A stretch of DNA of 64,000 nt from Candidatus Palauibacter scopulicola (GTDB lineage Bacteria > Gemmatimonadota > Gemmatimonadetes > Palauibacterales > Palauibacteraceae): contig NZ_CANPWG010000060.1 of assembly GCF_947581915.1 (NCBI RefSeq), positions 62,001-126,000 on the forward strand. The letters are read 5' to 3'. The notes below the pieces were generated by a model that was not told where the DNA came from, searched no databases, and saw nothing but the letters and a program-made list of their open reading frames with translations. Shown here piece by piece: positions 42,313-52,610 of this stretch (position 1 is its first letter; every line of letters begins with the position of its first letter). The translations under genes and the position numbers were made by a program.

Positions 42313-43271
42313 CGACAACCCTGCGAGCGCCCGCACCGACGCGGGATCTTCTCTCCCGTTTCGAATCGCTCGGGGACGAGAACCGGCTGCGGATTCTCAC
42401 CCTGCTGGACCGTAACGAGTTCACGGTGTCCGAACTCGTCTCCGTTCTGCAGCTGCCGCAGTCGACCGTTTCGCGCCACCTGAAGGTGCTCGCGGATGAC
42501 GGCTGGGTGCGCCGGCGGCAGGAGGGGAAGACCCGGTACTACCGGATGGAGGGCGACCTCGAGCCGGAAGCGGGGGAGCTGTGGCGGCTGGCAGAGGGGA
42601 GTCTCACCGGCGCCCGCTGGATCGCGGACGATGCGGAGCGGGCCGAGAGTGTCCTCGCTGAGCGCCGGGATCGGGCCGCGGCCTTCTTCTCGGAGTCTGC
42701 AGCGGGGTGGGACGCACTCCGCGATGAACTGTTCGGGCGCGACGCCCGCTTCGGCGCCCTGTTCGGCCTGCTCGATCCGGAGTGGGTCGTGGGAGACCTC
42801 GGCGCGGGCACCGGAACGCTCGCAAACATGGTCGCCCCCTTCGTGAAACGCGTCATCGCGGTCGACCGCTCGCCCGAAATGTTGGAGGCAGCAGCCGTGC
42901 GTCTCGGCGAGCGCGACAACGTCGAGGTCCGCCAGGGGGAGCTGGAGTCGCTCCCGGTCGACGACGGAGAACTCGACCTCGCCGTGCTGATGCTCGTCCT
43001 CCACTTCACGGTCGAACCCGGCCGGGTACTGGCGGAGGCGGCGCGGGCACTGGCCCCGAACGGGAGACTCCTCGTGCTCGACATGCGCGCGCACGAGAGA
43101 GAGGAGTATCGCGAGACGATGGGCCACCTGTGGCTCGGCTTCACGGAGGATCAGATGCGCGACTGGACGCGCTGCGCCGGTCTCGAAGGGTATCGCCACC
43201 TTCCGCTCGCCCCCGAACCCGAGGCGTCCGGACCGGCCCTCTTCGCCGCCACCGCCCGGAAAAGGAGATAG
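42306..43271 (+). CDS. ArsR-family HTH domain fused to SAM-dependent methyltransferase
   Basis: A 321-residue two-domain protein. Residues ~15-85 form an ArsR winged helix (SRFESLGDENRLRILTLLDR, LQLPQSTVSRHLKVLADDGWVRRRQEGKTRYYRM). From ~150 onwards is a class I methyltransferase with motif I VVGDLGAGTGTLANMVAPF, then IAVDRSPEMLEAAAVRL, and SLPVDDGELDLAVLMLVLHF. This architecture is often found next to methionine-cycle genes. It lies 3 nt before ahcY and is probably co-transcribed; the methyltransferase part may sense SAM or SAH. The ATG is preferred over TTG 42297 by position. Confidence 0.87.
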   Translation: MDTTTLRAPAPTRDLLSRFESLGDENRLRILTLLDRNEFTVSELVSVLQLPQSTVSRHLKVLADDGWVRRRQEGKTRYYRMEGDLEPEAGELWRLAEGSLTGARWIADDAERAESVLAERRDRAAAFFSESAAGWDALRDELFGRDARFGALFGLLDPEWVVGDLGAGTGTLANMVAPFVKRVIAVDRSPEMLEAAAVRLGERDNVEVRQGELESLPVDDGELDLAVLMLVLHFTVEPGRVLAEAARALAPNGRLLVLDMRAHEREEYRETMGHLWLGFTEDQMRDWTRCAGLEGYRHLPLAPEPEASGPALFAATARKRR

Positions 43272-43274
43272 ACG

Positions 43275-44753
<1,479 letters not shown>

Positions 44754-44794
44754 CCCGGACCACTACCGCTACCGGCAGAGAACGGAGACTGAGG

Positions 44795-45625
44795 ATGTTC
44801 CCAAGAGTGTCGACCACAGGCCTGCTCGGCTGCCTCGTGTTGGCGGCTCTCGTCGCCACGGGCGGCCTCGCCGGCCAGGCGGACGAGGGCAATGCGGGGA
44901 ATGGCGGAGCCTACCTCCGCCTGGCGTTTCCGCTCGGACTGCTGAGCGCGACCATGCAGAAGTCGGTCGACAACACGTCGCCCAACACGCTGGTGCCGGA
45001 ACCCAGGCGCGGGCAGATCTTCGAAGACGAGGCTTCCGGGGACGCGCTCTCCTACGGCATCGGTCTGGTCGCCGGGTACCGGCTGCCGTTCTCGAGCGGA
45101 GTCTACTTCGTCGATGCGGCCGTTGACGTGGCGACGCTCGGCGGCGGCGTGGAGGCGGAGTTCCCGGGCGTGGGGATTTCGCCGGAACGGAAACAACTCG
45201 GAGAGAGTTGGCCGGACCGATGGAACCTGGATCCGGAAACGGGCTACGGGGCGACGCTGAGGCTCGGTGGCAGTCCGGGCGGCCTGCAGTCGCGGGGCAT
45301 CAGCCTGCACCTCCTCGCCGGCGTCCGCTTTGCCGGCGCGCAGTTCACCAACCACGTCGACGGCTGTTTCACGACGGAACCCTGCGATCCCTCCCAGTTC
45401 GAGGCGGGCGAGGAAGTCCGCGACCTGGACTTCACGGGCTGGACGTCCGGCATCGGACTGGAAAAAACCTTGAGCCAGCGGGTCACCCTCCGGTTCGAAG
45501 CGAGCTATTCGATCTACGCCCGGGAAGAGTGGACCACGGAGTTCGAGGACGTCGCCGTCACCGTCCGTTCGAGCATGAAGGCCAGCGCAGCGGGCCTGGG
45601 CCTGGGCCTGATCCTGCGCCCCTAG
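44795..45625 (+). CDS. Exported outer-membrane beta-barrel-type protein
   Basis: A 276-residue protein with a Sec signal (residues 1-~28, ending GQA), then amphipathic strands: GAYLRLAFPLGLLSAT, SYGIGLVAGYRLPF, VYFVDAAVDVATL, GISLHLLAGVRFAGAQFT, VTLRFEASYSIYA, GLGLGLILRP. A loop contains paired cysteines (DGCFTTEPCDP). The final strand ends in Pro rather than Phe/Trp. No enzymatic motif is seen. It begins 41 nt after ahcY, across the 3'-end duplication. It is convergent with brnA, 2 nt away. Confidence 0.6.
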   Translation: MFPRVSTTGLLGCLVLAALVATGGLAGQADEGNAGNGGAYLRLAFPLGLLSATMQKSVDNTSPNTLVPEPRRGQIFEDEASGDALSYGIGLVAGYRLPFSSGVYFVDAAVDVATLGGGVEAEFPGVGISPERKQLGESWPDRWNLDPETGYGATLRLGGSPGGLQSRGISLHLLAGVRFAGAQFTNHVDGCFTTEPCDPSQFEAGEEVRDLDFTGWTSGIGLEKTLSQRVTLRFEASYSIYAREEWTTEFEDVAVTVRSSMKASAAGLGLGLILRP

Positions 45626-45627
45626 AG

Positions 45628-45903
45628 TTATCTCTCTTCGACCAGGCGGCCGGCCAGATACTTGTGGATCACGCTCGCCAGTAGCGTCTGGTACGGCATC
45701 CCCTCTTCGCGCGCCCGGGCGTGGGCGAGATTGAAGTCGCGTTCCGTAACCCGGAGGTTGACGCGACGGGTCTTCTTGAACGTGCTGCGAGCCGCTTGGC
45801 GCGCAATCGTCATTTCGCCCTCGACGCCGGTGACGGGACGCAACTCGCCCCGGTCGAACTTCTCGAGGATCTCCCGCTCTTCCCGGTTCAGTTGGTCGTT
45901 CAT
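45628..45903 (-). CDS. brnA: BrnA-type antitoxin
   Basis: A 91-residue protein of the BrnA/CopG-related antitoxin family. The segment RPVTGVEGEMTIARQAARSTFKKTRRVNLRVTERDFNLAHARAREEGMPYQTLLASVIHKYL is typical, with a ribbon-helix-helix C-terminal DNA-binding part. It neutralises the BrnT toxin and represses the operon. Its ATG overlaps the brnT TGA (ATGA). A near-copy of its last 49 nt recurs at 48812-48860. Confidence 0.88.
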   Translation of the reverse strand: MNDQLNREEREILEKFDRGELRPVTGVEGEMTIARQAARSTFKKTRRVNLRVTERDFNLAHARAREEGMPYQTLLASVIHKYLAGRLVEER

Positions 45904-46187
45904 GGCGATTGCCTCCTCCGGTAGTCCCGAGTCGCCTTCCGGCTGGGGATGATGGTCTTCAGGAATCGCGTGCCGTCCTCGGCGACTACGAACGGTACGA
46001 GGTAGAGGTACCGGTCGACGTCCACGACGTAGATCATCTGCCCCGGATATCTTTCCTGGTTCGGGTGCTTCAGCACGTCCACCAGACCTCCGCGCTCAAT
46101 CGCGGAAATCACGCGCTCGAACGAGACGCCCCGCCGTTCGGCGAGTTGCCGGTTCTTCTCCAGATTCCAGTCAAAGCTAGCGGACAT
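45900..46187 (-). CDS. brnT: BrnT-family ribonuclease toxin (DUF497)
   Basis: A 95-residue toxin with the BrnT fold: FDWNLEKNRQLAERRGVSFERVISAIERGG, then RYPGQMIYVVDVDRYLYLVPFVVAEDG, and FLKTIIPSRKATRDYRR. BrnT inhibits translation by RNA cleavage under stress. It precedes brnA, the usual order. The ATG at 46187 is used; TTG 46193 is 6 nt upstream. The spacer before it contains an odd palindrome CACACATTGTGTG. Confidence 0.88.
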   Translation of the reverse strand: MSASFDWNLEKNRQLAERRGVSFERVISAIERGGLVDVLKHPNQERYPGQMIYVVDVDRYLYLVPFVVAEDGTRFLKTIIPSRKATRDYRRRQSP

Positions 46188-46197
46188 ATCCAATCGT

Positions 46198-46210
46198 CAC
46201 ACATTGTGTG
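46198..46210. promoter_or_regulatory. Palindrome upstream of brnTA, candidate operator
   Basis: CACACATTGTGTG is a perfect odd-length palindrome 11 bp upstream of the brnT ATG, in an AT-richer patch. BrnA autoregulates its promoter, so this is a reasonable binding site. Confidence 0.45.
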
Positions 46211-46320
46211 CGTTTTGGCAACACATGTTTGCACCTCCGCGTGCAACCCTCGCCGGACGTTCCACTGTCACAGGCGCAGCATATGCCGTCGAGACGTCGC
46301 GATCGGGTATTGGAGGCTGG

Positions 46321-47049
46321 ATGGCCAAGGCCACAAGAGGGGAGGACTCCGTGGATACAAGTGTCGAACGGTTGACGCGTACGATGCGCTGGCTCCAGGT
46401 CTACGCCGCGTTGATGACCGTCGCGCTGGTCGCGTTCTTCGTCAGAAGCGGGGCGGCGACCGACGATGTGATCAGAGCTCAGGGGCTGATCATCGAGGAC
46501 ACTGACGGGCGGGAGAGAATCCTCATCGGCGCTCCGATCCCGGAGGCCGCCGACCGCGTGCGCACCGATGAAGCCCGGGTGCGGGAGATTTGGGGACCCC
46601 GATTCCCGGACGCCTACATGGACTTCTACCAGGACTACAACCACGAGACCACCGGCATGCTCATCCTCAGCGAGGATGGATTCGACCGCCTCGTCGTCGG
46701 GGATCCGGTGCCCGATCCCAACATCGGGCAGCGTAGCGCACCGGCTACCGGCATGGTGATCAACGACGTCGAAGGATTCGAGCGGACGGGGTATGGCCTG
46801 TCGCCTGTGGACGGGCGGTACAACGTCGGCTTGGGCCTCGACACGGATCGTATCGAAGAGGGTCTTGTCCTGATGCTGGAAGACGATGGCCTAAACGGCG
46901 TTCTGGTGGGCACCGGGCCGGACAGGATCTTTCTTGGCAGCGCGCCCGCGGGCCACGGGTGGACGGGCCTTGAAGAGGAATTTCAAGGACTGCTGGTCCA
47001 GCGAGACGGCGAGACCGTGCACACGTTGAATCTCGCGGCCGACAACTGA
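46321..47049 (+). CDS. Membrane-anchored protein of unknown function
   Basis: A 242-residue protein with one transmembrane segment (~residues 22-42, LQVYAALMTVALVAFFVRSG) and a cytoplasmic or periplasmic C-terminal domain with repeated beta phrases (GLIIEDTDGRERILIGAPI; GMLILSEDGFDRLVVGDPV; GMVINDVEGFERTGYGL; GLVLMLEDDGLNGVLVGTGPDRIFLG). The repeated (V/L)GxP strand pattern suggests a small propeller-like or barrel-like fold. No known family. An alternative GTG start at 46351 has a better ribosome site (AGGGGAGG) and would shorten it by 10 residues. It is divergent from brnT. Confidence 0.5.
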   Translation: MAKATRGEDSVDTSVERLTRTMRWLQVYAALMTVALVAFFVRSGAATDDVIRAQGLIIEDTDGRERILIGAPIPEAADRVRTDEARVREIWGPRFPDAYMDFYQDYNHETTGMLILSEDGFDRLVVGDPVPDPNIGQRSAPATGMVINDVEGFERTGYGLSPVDGRYNVGLGLDTDRIEEGLVLMLEDDGLNGVLVGTGPDRIFLGSAPAGHGWTGLEEEFQGLLVQRDGETVHTLNLAADN

Positions 47050-47169
47050 CACACAGAGGTAACCACTGGCCGGGCACCCCATGCTATGCCGAGACGTGTG
47101 GAGTAGCTGACGTGAAGGCGGGCGGCAAGGCGCGACGGTATCATCCAGTAGAGACCAGGCGGAGGATTC

Positions 47170-48393
47170 ATGCCGAGAACAACATCCGGAATAGAGACCA
47201 TCCTTGCCTTGCTGGTCTGTTTCATGATTCCGGGACCCGGAAGCGGTCAGCAGGTCATTGCACTCCCCTCCGAGGACATCTGGTTGGAGCCCGACTTCGA
47301 GGAGCTGTACCGCGTTGGCTCGTTCGATGGGCCGGAGTGGCAGCAATTCGGGATGATCGCAAGTGTGGCCTTCGACGCGGCGGGGACGCTTCACATCCTC
47401 GATGGGCAGGCGGCACGTGCGTTTGTCGTCAGTTTGGACGGTGAACTCGTTCGTGAGTACGGACGACCGGGGGAAGGACCTGGCGAATTCGAGGAAGCTG
47501 GCTGGATCGGCGTCGCGGAACGCGGGCAGGCAATCGTCTTCGATTTCCAGCGCAACGGCTTTCACATCTTCGATTCCAAGGGTGAGATCGAACGCCTGGT
47601 GCGGTTACCGGGAGACTACAGCTTCATGCCGGCGCAACTGGACGTCCATCCCGGCGGCGGAATCACGTTGGTTCCAAACGGCGCCGTGGGGGCGGTCTCG
47701 CTGGCGGCGGCATTGGCGGGGAACCATCCCGCGAACGCGAAAGCAACGCGGCCCGTCGTCCGCCTTGTCCTGGACGGCGATGTAGTGCGGACGGATACTC
47801 TCGCCCAAGCATGGATGCCGAGTCTGGAGCAACGGCGTTTCCGTATGCCAAGCGGATTGTATCGGGAAAGAAGACTGACCCCACCGTTACTTGTCGGAAC
47901 TCTTGCCGGGGGTGGCGTAGCGTTTTCGGACACATCCGCCTATCGGATCAGGATAACGGACCCCGAAGGGGCGATTGAACGCGTGCTCAGGCGCCAGTTC
48001 GCTCCGAAGCCGATGACGGATCGGATGCGGGAAGTCGCGAGGCAACACGACATCGAGGTCTTCGAACGGGAGCTTCCGACCCTGAGGAACGCCATCAACA
48101 TTTCGGATCGCTTTGTCGCCCGCATGCGCGCCAGGGAAGAGTCCTTCGAGTACTACCACGAGTTGTCGGTGATCCGAGACCTCCAGACGAGCCCGGAGGG
48201 AACGATCTGGATTCGGCGGAGCGGTGACGATCCGACTGCCGAAGGACCGATCGATGTCCTTACTCCCGACGGTCGTTATCTGGGCAGCTATCCAAGTGAC
48301 ACGCTCATGCCAGCCGCGTTCGGCCCCAACGGGCTGCTGGCATTCATCGAAACGGACGAGTTGGGGCTGCAAACCGTGGTGGTAGCGCGGTAG
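47170..48393 (+). CDS. Six-bladed beta-propeller exported protein
   Basis: A 407-residue protein with a signal (residues ~1-26) and propeller repeats: [45 protein letters not shown], with the family phrase GxxGEGPGEF, then [30 protein letters not shown] at the end. This family is common in Gemmatimonadota and of unknown function. A GGCGGAGGATTC ribosome site precedes the ATG. It is one of three related genes in the window (with 48906-49985 and 50882-52087). Confidence 0.7.
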   Translation: MPRTTSGIETILALLVCFMIPGPGSGQQVIALPSEDIWLEPDFEELYRVGSFDGPEWQQFGMIASVAFDAAGTLHILDGQAARAFVVSLDGELVREYGRPGEGPGEFEEAGWIGVAERGQAIVFDFQRNGFHIFDSKGEIERLVRLPGDYSFMPAQLDVHPGGGITLVPNGAVGAVSLAAALAGNHPANAKATRPVVRLVLDGDVVRTDTLAQAWMPSLEQRRFRMPSGLYRERRLTPPLLVGTLAGGGVAFSDTSAYRIRITDPEGAIERVLRRQFAPKPMTDRMREVARQHDIEVFERELPTLRNAINISDRFVARMRAREESFEYYHELSVIRDLQTSPEGTIWIRRSGDDPTAEGPIDVLTPDGRYLGSYPSDTLMPAAFGPNGLLAFIETDELGLQTVVVAR

Positions 48394-48467
48394 GATCGGT
48401 AGGAGGCGGGGGGGGCTGATTCGCCCGTCAACTCATGTATGTAGTCCCCTAACCACTCATACCATGC

Positions 48468-48492
48468 CGGGTGCCGCCGATCAAAGCTTGGC
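48468..48492. repeat. 25-bp direct repeat flanking higA (copy A)
   Basis: ACCATGCCGGG(T/G)GCCG(C/T)CGATCAAA occurs here and at 48861-48885, with two mismatches. The pair brackets the orphan antitoxin and the brnA 3' fragment. Confidence 0.55.
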
Positions 48493-48512
48493 ACTGAAGG
48501 GGAGGACCGACC

Positions 48513-48800
48513 ATGGCCATGCATGACCCGCCGCATCCGGGCGGCATCGTGAGGCGTCAGTGCCTCGAACCGCTGGGTCTGACCGTGACGCGGGCGGCCG
48601 AGGGCCTGGGCGTCACCCGGCAGGCGCTCTCGGAGCTGTTGAACGGGCGCACAGGCGTGTCGGTCGAGATGGCGATCCGGCTGTCGAAGGCCTTCGGCTC
48701 GACGCCGGAAACCTGGCTGGGGATGCAGATGGCGTACGATCTCTGGCAGGCGCGCAGCCGCGCGGGCGAAATCAGGGTCGAACGCTTTGCGGCGGTATGA
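48513..48800 (+). CDS. higA: HigA-family antitoxin, orphan
   Basis: A 95-residue XRE-type antitoxin. Sequence HPGGIVRRQCLEPLGLTVTRAAEGLGVTRQALSELLNGRTGVSVEMAIRLSKAFGSTPETWLGMQMAYDLWQA is the HigA signature. HigA neutralises the HigB ribonuclease and autoregulates. The expected higB directly upstream is absent: 48394-48512 encodes no toxin-like sequence. GGGGAGGACC precedes the ATG. A brnA fragment follows at once. Confidence 0.85.
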   Translation: MAMHDPPHPGGIVRRQCLEPLGLTVTRAAEGLGVTRQALSELLNGRTGVSVEMAIRLSKAFGSTPETWLGMQMAYDLWQARSRAGEIRVERFAAV

Positions 48801-48811
48801 GGAGGGTCATC

Positions 48812-48860
48812 CTCTTCGACCAGGCGACCGGCCAGGTACTTGTGGATCACGCTCGCCAGT
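48812..48860 (-). pseudogene. Fragment of a brnA 3' end
   Basis: 49 nt match the 3' end of brnA (45634-45682) with two mismatches. On the minus strand it encodes the SVIHKYLAGRLVEE tail. No promoter or start belongs to it. It is a relic of recombination or of a lost brnA copy. Confidence 0.75.
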
Positions 48861-48885
48861 GACCATGCCGGGGGCCGTCGATCAA
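48861..48885. repeat. 25-bp direct repeat flanking higA (copy B)
   Basis: See copy A at 48468-48492. It is followed by a purine-rich AGGGGAGA that serves as a ribosome site for the next gene. Confidence 0.55.
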
Positions 48886-48905
48886 AATCTCGAGGGGAGA
48901 TCACG

Positions 48906-49985
48906 CTGCGACCATTCGCGGTTCTAGTCGTTCCGATCCTCGTTTCGGTTGCGTCGTGCGAGGAGCGACCGGCAGAGGTTCCCTCTCCACCCTTCGAGGA
49001 AGTCTTCGAGCTGGCGGAGGTCATCGTCCTGGGCGAGGGCCCGTCCGACTCCGTCGCCGAGGTGGGCGAGTTCTTCGAGCGACGTGACGGCGGTTTCATC
49101 ATCGCGGACCGGTTGCTCCCACGGGTGCGGACCTACCGCGAGGACGGATCCCTGGAAGCCGGGTTCGGACGCTTCGGCGACGGACCGTGGGAATTCCGCA
49201 CGATTCGGGGCGTAGCCGAAGTCGCGGATGGTCGAATCGCCGTGACGGGCGCGCAGAACGGGGCCGTGACCTATCTGGACCCGGACCTGACTCCTCACAG
49301 CATGCTGCTGATCGAAGACTTCACATCCAGCATGCTGCTGCCCTTCGGCCGCGACCTCGTGTTCACCGGCAGAGCGCGGGACGTGAATCTCGTGGCCGAA
49401 ATGGACGGCATCTTCCATCGGCTGGTCGACAGTGCGGTCACCTGGAGCCGCTGGAACACCCCCGCCGCAAGCAAGCCCTATTGGAACGCTCTGGGCGGGT
49501 TGCACGGCGCCGTGGGCGGCGATTCGGTGTACGTGATGGCGGGCCTCCTGTATCCCGCTACGATTCTGAGCGCCGCAGGCGATTCGGTGGGAAGCATCGG
49601 GACGCCGTCGCCGGATTTCCGCAGAGTGCCGGAACTCGAGCCGGGGGCTTTGGCGTTTGCCGGCGGAGCGGGCGCGGCGGCCCAGGCGGGCACGGGGCTG
49701 AAGACGTTGATCGAGAGCTTCGATCTCGTGACCGGCATGGACATCGTGGACGACTACCTGGTGTTCACGGTCGGTCGGCACGATCCCGCCAAGCCCTGGT
49801 TTCCGTTCAAACAGCTCGATGTGTTCGTGGAGGCCTACGATCGCCATACAGCGGAGAAACTCTTCGAGAACGTGCCGCTGCCGGAGGGTTCGAAGGTGCT
49901 GGGCGGGGGCAGGTATCTCTACGTGCTTGTGAATCCGGAGTTCCCTCCGTGGCGAATCGCCAGGTACAAGCTTCGAATCCCCTAA
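48906..49985 (+). CDS. Six-bladed beta-propeller lipoprotein, apparent CTG start
   Basis: A 359-residue protein. The first residues (RPFAVLVVPILVSVASC) form a short lipoprotein signal with a basic residue and lipobox VASC. Propeller-like phrases include GGFIIADRLLPRVRTYREDGSLEAGFGRFGDGPWEF and VADGRIAVTGAQNGAVTYLD. No ATG, GTG or TTG lies near: the CTG at 48906 is in frame and 5 nt after GAGGGGAGA. The only other upstream start (TTG 48840) sits inside the brnA fragment. The CTG start is therefore likely, or an ATG has mutated. Related to 47170-48393. Confidence 0.62.
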   Translation: MRPFAVLVVPILVSVASCEERPAEVPSPPFEEVFELAEVIVLGEGPSDSVAEVGEFFERRDGGFIIADRLLPRVRTYREDGSLEAGFGRFGDGPWEFRTIRGVAEVADGRIAVTGAQNGAVTYLDPDLTPHSMLLIEDFTSSMLLPFGRDLVFTGRARDVNLVAEMDGIFHRLVDSAVTWSRWNTPAASKPYWNALGGLHGAVGGDSVYVMAGLLYPATILSAAGDSVGSIGTPSPDFRRVPELEPGALAFAGGAGAAAQAGTGLKTLIESFDLVTGMDIVDDYLVFTVGRHDPAKPWFPFKQLDVFVEAYDRHTAEKLFENVPLPEGSKVLGGGRYLYVLVNPEFPPWRIARYKLRIP

Positions 49986-50002
49986 CGTCAAGGAGCAGCG
50001 CC

Positions 50003-50818
50003 TTGGGCAAGATCATCCTCGTCACGGGGGCTTCCTCCGGCATCGGCCGGGCGGCCGCGATCCTTCTCGCCCGTGAAGGCCACACCGTGTACGCCGGCGC
50101 GCGCCGGGCGGACCGAATGGAAGATCTGCCGGAACACGGCGTCACTCCCGTCGAGATGGACGTCACCAGGAGCGACGACAACGAGCGGGCCGTGAGCCGC
50201 GTCATCGCGGATCCGGGACGCATCGACGTCCTGGTCAACAACGCGGGCTTCGGGCTCTACGGCCCCGTCGAGGACGTTCCGCTCGACGACGCGCGCTACC
50301 AGTTCGAGGTGAACCTGTTCGGGCTCGCCGACCTCACCCGGCTCGTGCTGCCGCACATGAGAGCGCAGGGTTCGGGCCGAATCATCAACGTCTCGTCGAT
50401 GGGAGGAAGGATCTTCACCCCCCTCGGGGCCTGGTACCACGCCACCAAGCACGCCCTCGAGGGCTGGTCGGACTGCCTGCGCGTGGAGACCGCCCCCTTC
50501 AACATCCAGGTCGTCGTGATCCAGCCGGGCGCGATCAGGACCGAGTTCGGCGACGTGATGGGAACCCACATGAGGAAGTACTCCGGGGACACGGCGTACA
50601 AAACCCAGGTGGACTCGTTTCTGAAGCTGATGGACGGCCTCGACCCCGGCCGCGGCACCGCACCGGAAGTGCTCGCCAAGGTGTTCGTCAAGGCCGCGAC
50701 GGCCCGAAAGCCGCGCCGGCGCTACGCGAGCGGCTCTATGGCGCGCCCCTTCATGTTCCTCCGCAAGTGGTTCGGGGACGGAGTCTACGAATTCCTGCTG
50801 CGGCGCATGTTCCGCTGA
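50003..50818 (+). CDS. SDR family oxidoreductase
   Basis: A 271-residue short-chain dehydrogenase: ILVTGASSGIGRAAAILL, NNAGFGLYGP, catalytic Ser in NVSSMGG and YHATK (Tyr-Lys), typical of DUF-type/3-oxoacyl reductase-like members with a C-terminal ~40-residue hydrophobic tail (RPFMFLRKWFGDGVYEFLLRRMF). Substrate unknown. Start is TTG at 50003, preceded by AAGGAG at 7 nt; the conserved GKIILVTGASSG begins at once. It follows the propeller lipoprotein by 17 nt and is convergent with the next propeller gene. Confidence 0.85.
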   Translation: MGKIILVTGASSGIGRAAAILLAREGHTVYAGARRADRMEDLPEHGVTPVEMDVTRSDDNERAVSRVIADPGRIDVLVNNAGFGLYGPVEDVPLDDARYQFEVNLFGLADLTRLVLPHMRAQGSGRIINVSSMGGRIFTPLGAWYHATKHALEGWSDCLRVETAPFNIQVVVIQPGAIRTEFGDVMGTHMRKYSGDTAYKTQVDSFLKLMDGLDPGRGTAPEVLAKVFVKAATARKPRRRYASGSMARPFMFLRKWFGDGVYEFLLRRMFR

Positions 50819-50881
50819 CCGGCCGGCCTGAGCGGAGCGTCGGCAGAGGGCGCTGCCGAGGTAGCCGGAAGCGGAGAGCGA

Positions 50882-52087
50882 CTAGCGAGCAACCAGCTCG
50901 TACACCACGACGCTCTCCACATCCATCATGTCTCGCTGGATACCGAGCACGAGCCCGTGCGCCGCGTCCAGGATCCGAAGACCCGGCGGGGCCTCCACTG
51001 TACCCAGCCACTCTCCGTCGGCGGAAATGACCGTGTAGTGCGACGCGCCTTCGCGCGCAGCTCCCGGGCGCCAGGAAGGCAACCACACCCGTCCATTCGA
51101 ATCTCCGAAGGGACTGGCGAACAGCGGCATCGGCCCGCCGATTCTCGCGCGGTAGACGGCCATGTTCTCATCCGTCAGCCGGTCGATAGCGGCAGCCGCG
51201 GCGCCGGGATTGGCCATCCGGATGCCCGCGCGGAGTCCGGCCTCGACGCCTTCGAGCAACTCCTCGGTCAGAGGAGCCGCCTCGGCCTGCCAACGAACGA
51301 TCTGCGTGACGGTCCCGTCAGGACTGCGCCAGGTGATCTCCGGCCTGTCGGAACGCGTGTAGACGAAGTGACCGGCGGCGACCGCCACGCGGCCGAATGC
51401 ACCGATCGGGTCCCAGCGCAGCCCCGGCGGAGTTCGCGACGCGAAGTCGTAGGATGCCACCGTGTCGAGGGCGCCCGTGTCCATGTCCAACCGGGCCATG
51501 TGCCCCGGCAGCCACGGCTCTTCGAAACCGGACAGGAAGCTGCTCGTGGCCATCAGCAGCCGACCGGATGAGTCGATTCCACGGACACCGAGGCCGTGCG
51601 CGCTCCGGATATCCACCGTGCGCTCGACCGAGCCGTCGGCGAAGACGGTCACGCGGCCCAGGCTGCGGTCGGCGGCCAGAACCGTCTCCCGCCCCAGCGC
51701 GTACACGGCCCCGATGTAGCCGACTTCGCCCGGCCCCTGTCCCGGCCCGGCAAGCACCTCGTACGAGGCGCCATCGGGGCTCAACACGACCAGTTCCCGG
51801 TTGAAGACATCCGATATCGCGACGCGCCCGTCGGGGAGGATGGCGCCGGGATCGATCCCCTGGAAGGTGTAGTCACCCGGGTTGGCGCCGTGGCGGTAAC
51901 GTGGATGCGCGGGAAACCGGAACGCCGCGCTCACAACCGGGGTTCCCGCGTACTCGACGATCCGCACGCCCGCGCTGTCCTCTACTTGAACCGCGGCACC
52001 GGCCTGCGGGCGGGCATCGCGCTCACAAGCTGCGAGGCCCATGCCCAGCAAGGCGATGAGGAAAACTGCGGCATCCCGGTTCTTCAT
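50882..52087 (-). CDS. Six-bladed beta-propeller lipoprotein
   Basis: A 401-residue protein with lipobox LAAC (about residue 21), then IVEYAGTPVVSAAFRFPAHPRY, PDGRVAISDVFNRELVVLSPDG, GPGQGPGEVGYIGAVYALG (the GPGQGPGE family phrase), and other blades. The protein is similar in plan to the two neighbours at 47-50 kb. An unusual in-frame extension upstream is open but non-coding-looking. The ATG at 52085-52087 begins the signal. Function unknown; surface exposure likely. Confidence 0.7.
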   Translation of the reverse strand: MKNRDAAVFLIALLGMGLAACERDARPQAGAAVQVEDSAGVRIVEYAGTPVVSAAFRFPAHPRYRHGANPGDYTFQGIDPGAILPDGRVAISDVFNRELVVLSPDGASYEVLAGPGQGPGEVGYIGAVYALGRETVLAADRSLGRVTVFADGSVERTVDIRSAHGLGVRGIDSSGRLLMATSSFLSGFEEPWLPGHMARLDMDTGALDTVASYDFASRTPPGLRWDPIGAFGRVAVAAGHFVYTRSDRPEITWRSPDGTVTQIVRWQAEAAPLTEELLEGVEAGLRAGIRMANPGAAAAAIDRLTDENMAVYRARIGGPMPLFASPFGDSNGRVWLPSWRPGAAREGASHYTVISADGEWLGTVEAPPGLRILDAAHGLVLGIQRDMMDVESVVVYELVAR

Positions 52088-52181
52088 CACGCGAACCCGT
52101 TTCGGCCATAGCCAGTTCGGTCCGGGCGTCCTGCGCGTTCCAAGGCCCGCTCGAAGCCGACGAGACGACGGATCAGCGCGA

Positions 52182-52604
52182 TCAAGGAGGCGATTCCGTG
52201 GGGGTGACGGCGAAGACCTCGACCGGCACCGCGAGGTTCGGGACTCCGGCCAGCCGACGGTCCGTGGTGAGAAGGGGGGCTTCGAGAGTCTCGGCCAGTG
52301 TGACGTACGCGGCGTCGTACGCGGTGAGGTGGTGGCGGCGGGACCAGATCCTCGACAGGAGCGGCTCGTGGCCGTGCCGCCACACATCGAGATCGAGGAA
52401 GTTGCGATACGCCTCGCCGGCGCGGGTCGGGGAGACGGCCCCGGTGCTCTCGTAGCGGCGCAGAACATGCAGAACCTCGAGGTCCAGTAGTTCGGGGCCG
52501 TGCAGGGACGTCACGGGGTCCGATACCCTGTGCATGATGCGGGCGCCGCGCCGCGTGCCGAGCACCAGCTCGACGACGGCCGATGCATCCAGGACGACGA
52601 TCAC
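52182..52604 (-). CDS. PIN domain toxin (FitB/VapC-like)
   Basis: A 140-residue PIN ribonuclease. Acidic residues: D6 (VLDASAVVELV), E38 and E43 region (PELLDLEVLHVL), D95 (AYDAAYVTLAE), D114 (TTDRRL). It starts with a GTG 6 nt after the antitoxin stop. Together they form a FitAB/VapBC-type toxin-antitoxin pair in the usual antitoxin-first order. Confidence 0.87.
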   Translation of the reverse strand: MIVVLDASAVVELVLGTRRGARIMHRVSDPVTSLHGPELLDLEVLHVLRRYESTGAVSPTRAGEAYRNFLDLDVWRHGHEPLLSRIWSRRHHLTAYDAAYVTLAETLEAPLLTTDRRLAGVPNLAVPVEVFAVTPTESPP

Positions 52605-52610
52605 GCCGTT

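Noticed and set aside
48394-48512. higB toxin upstream of higA
   Set aside because: The stretch encodes no HigB-like sequence and is too short.
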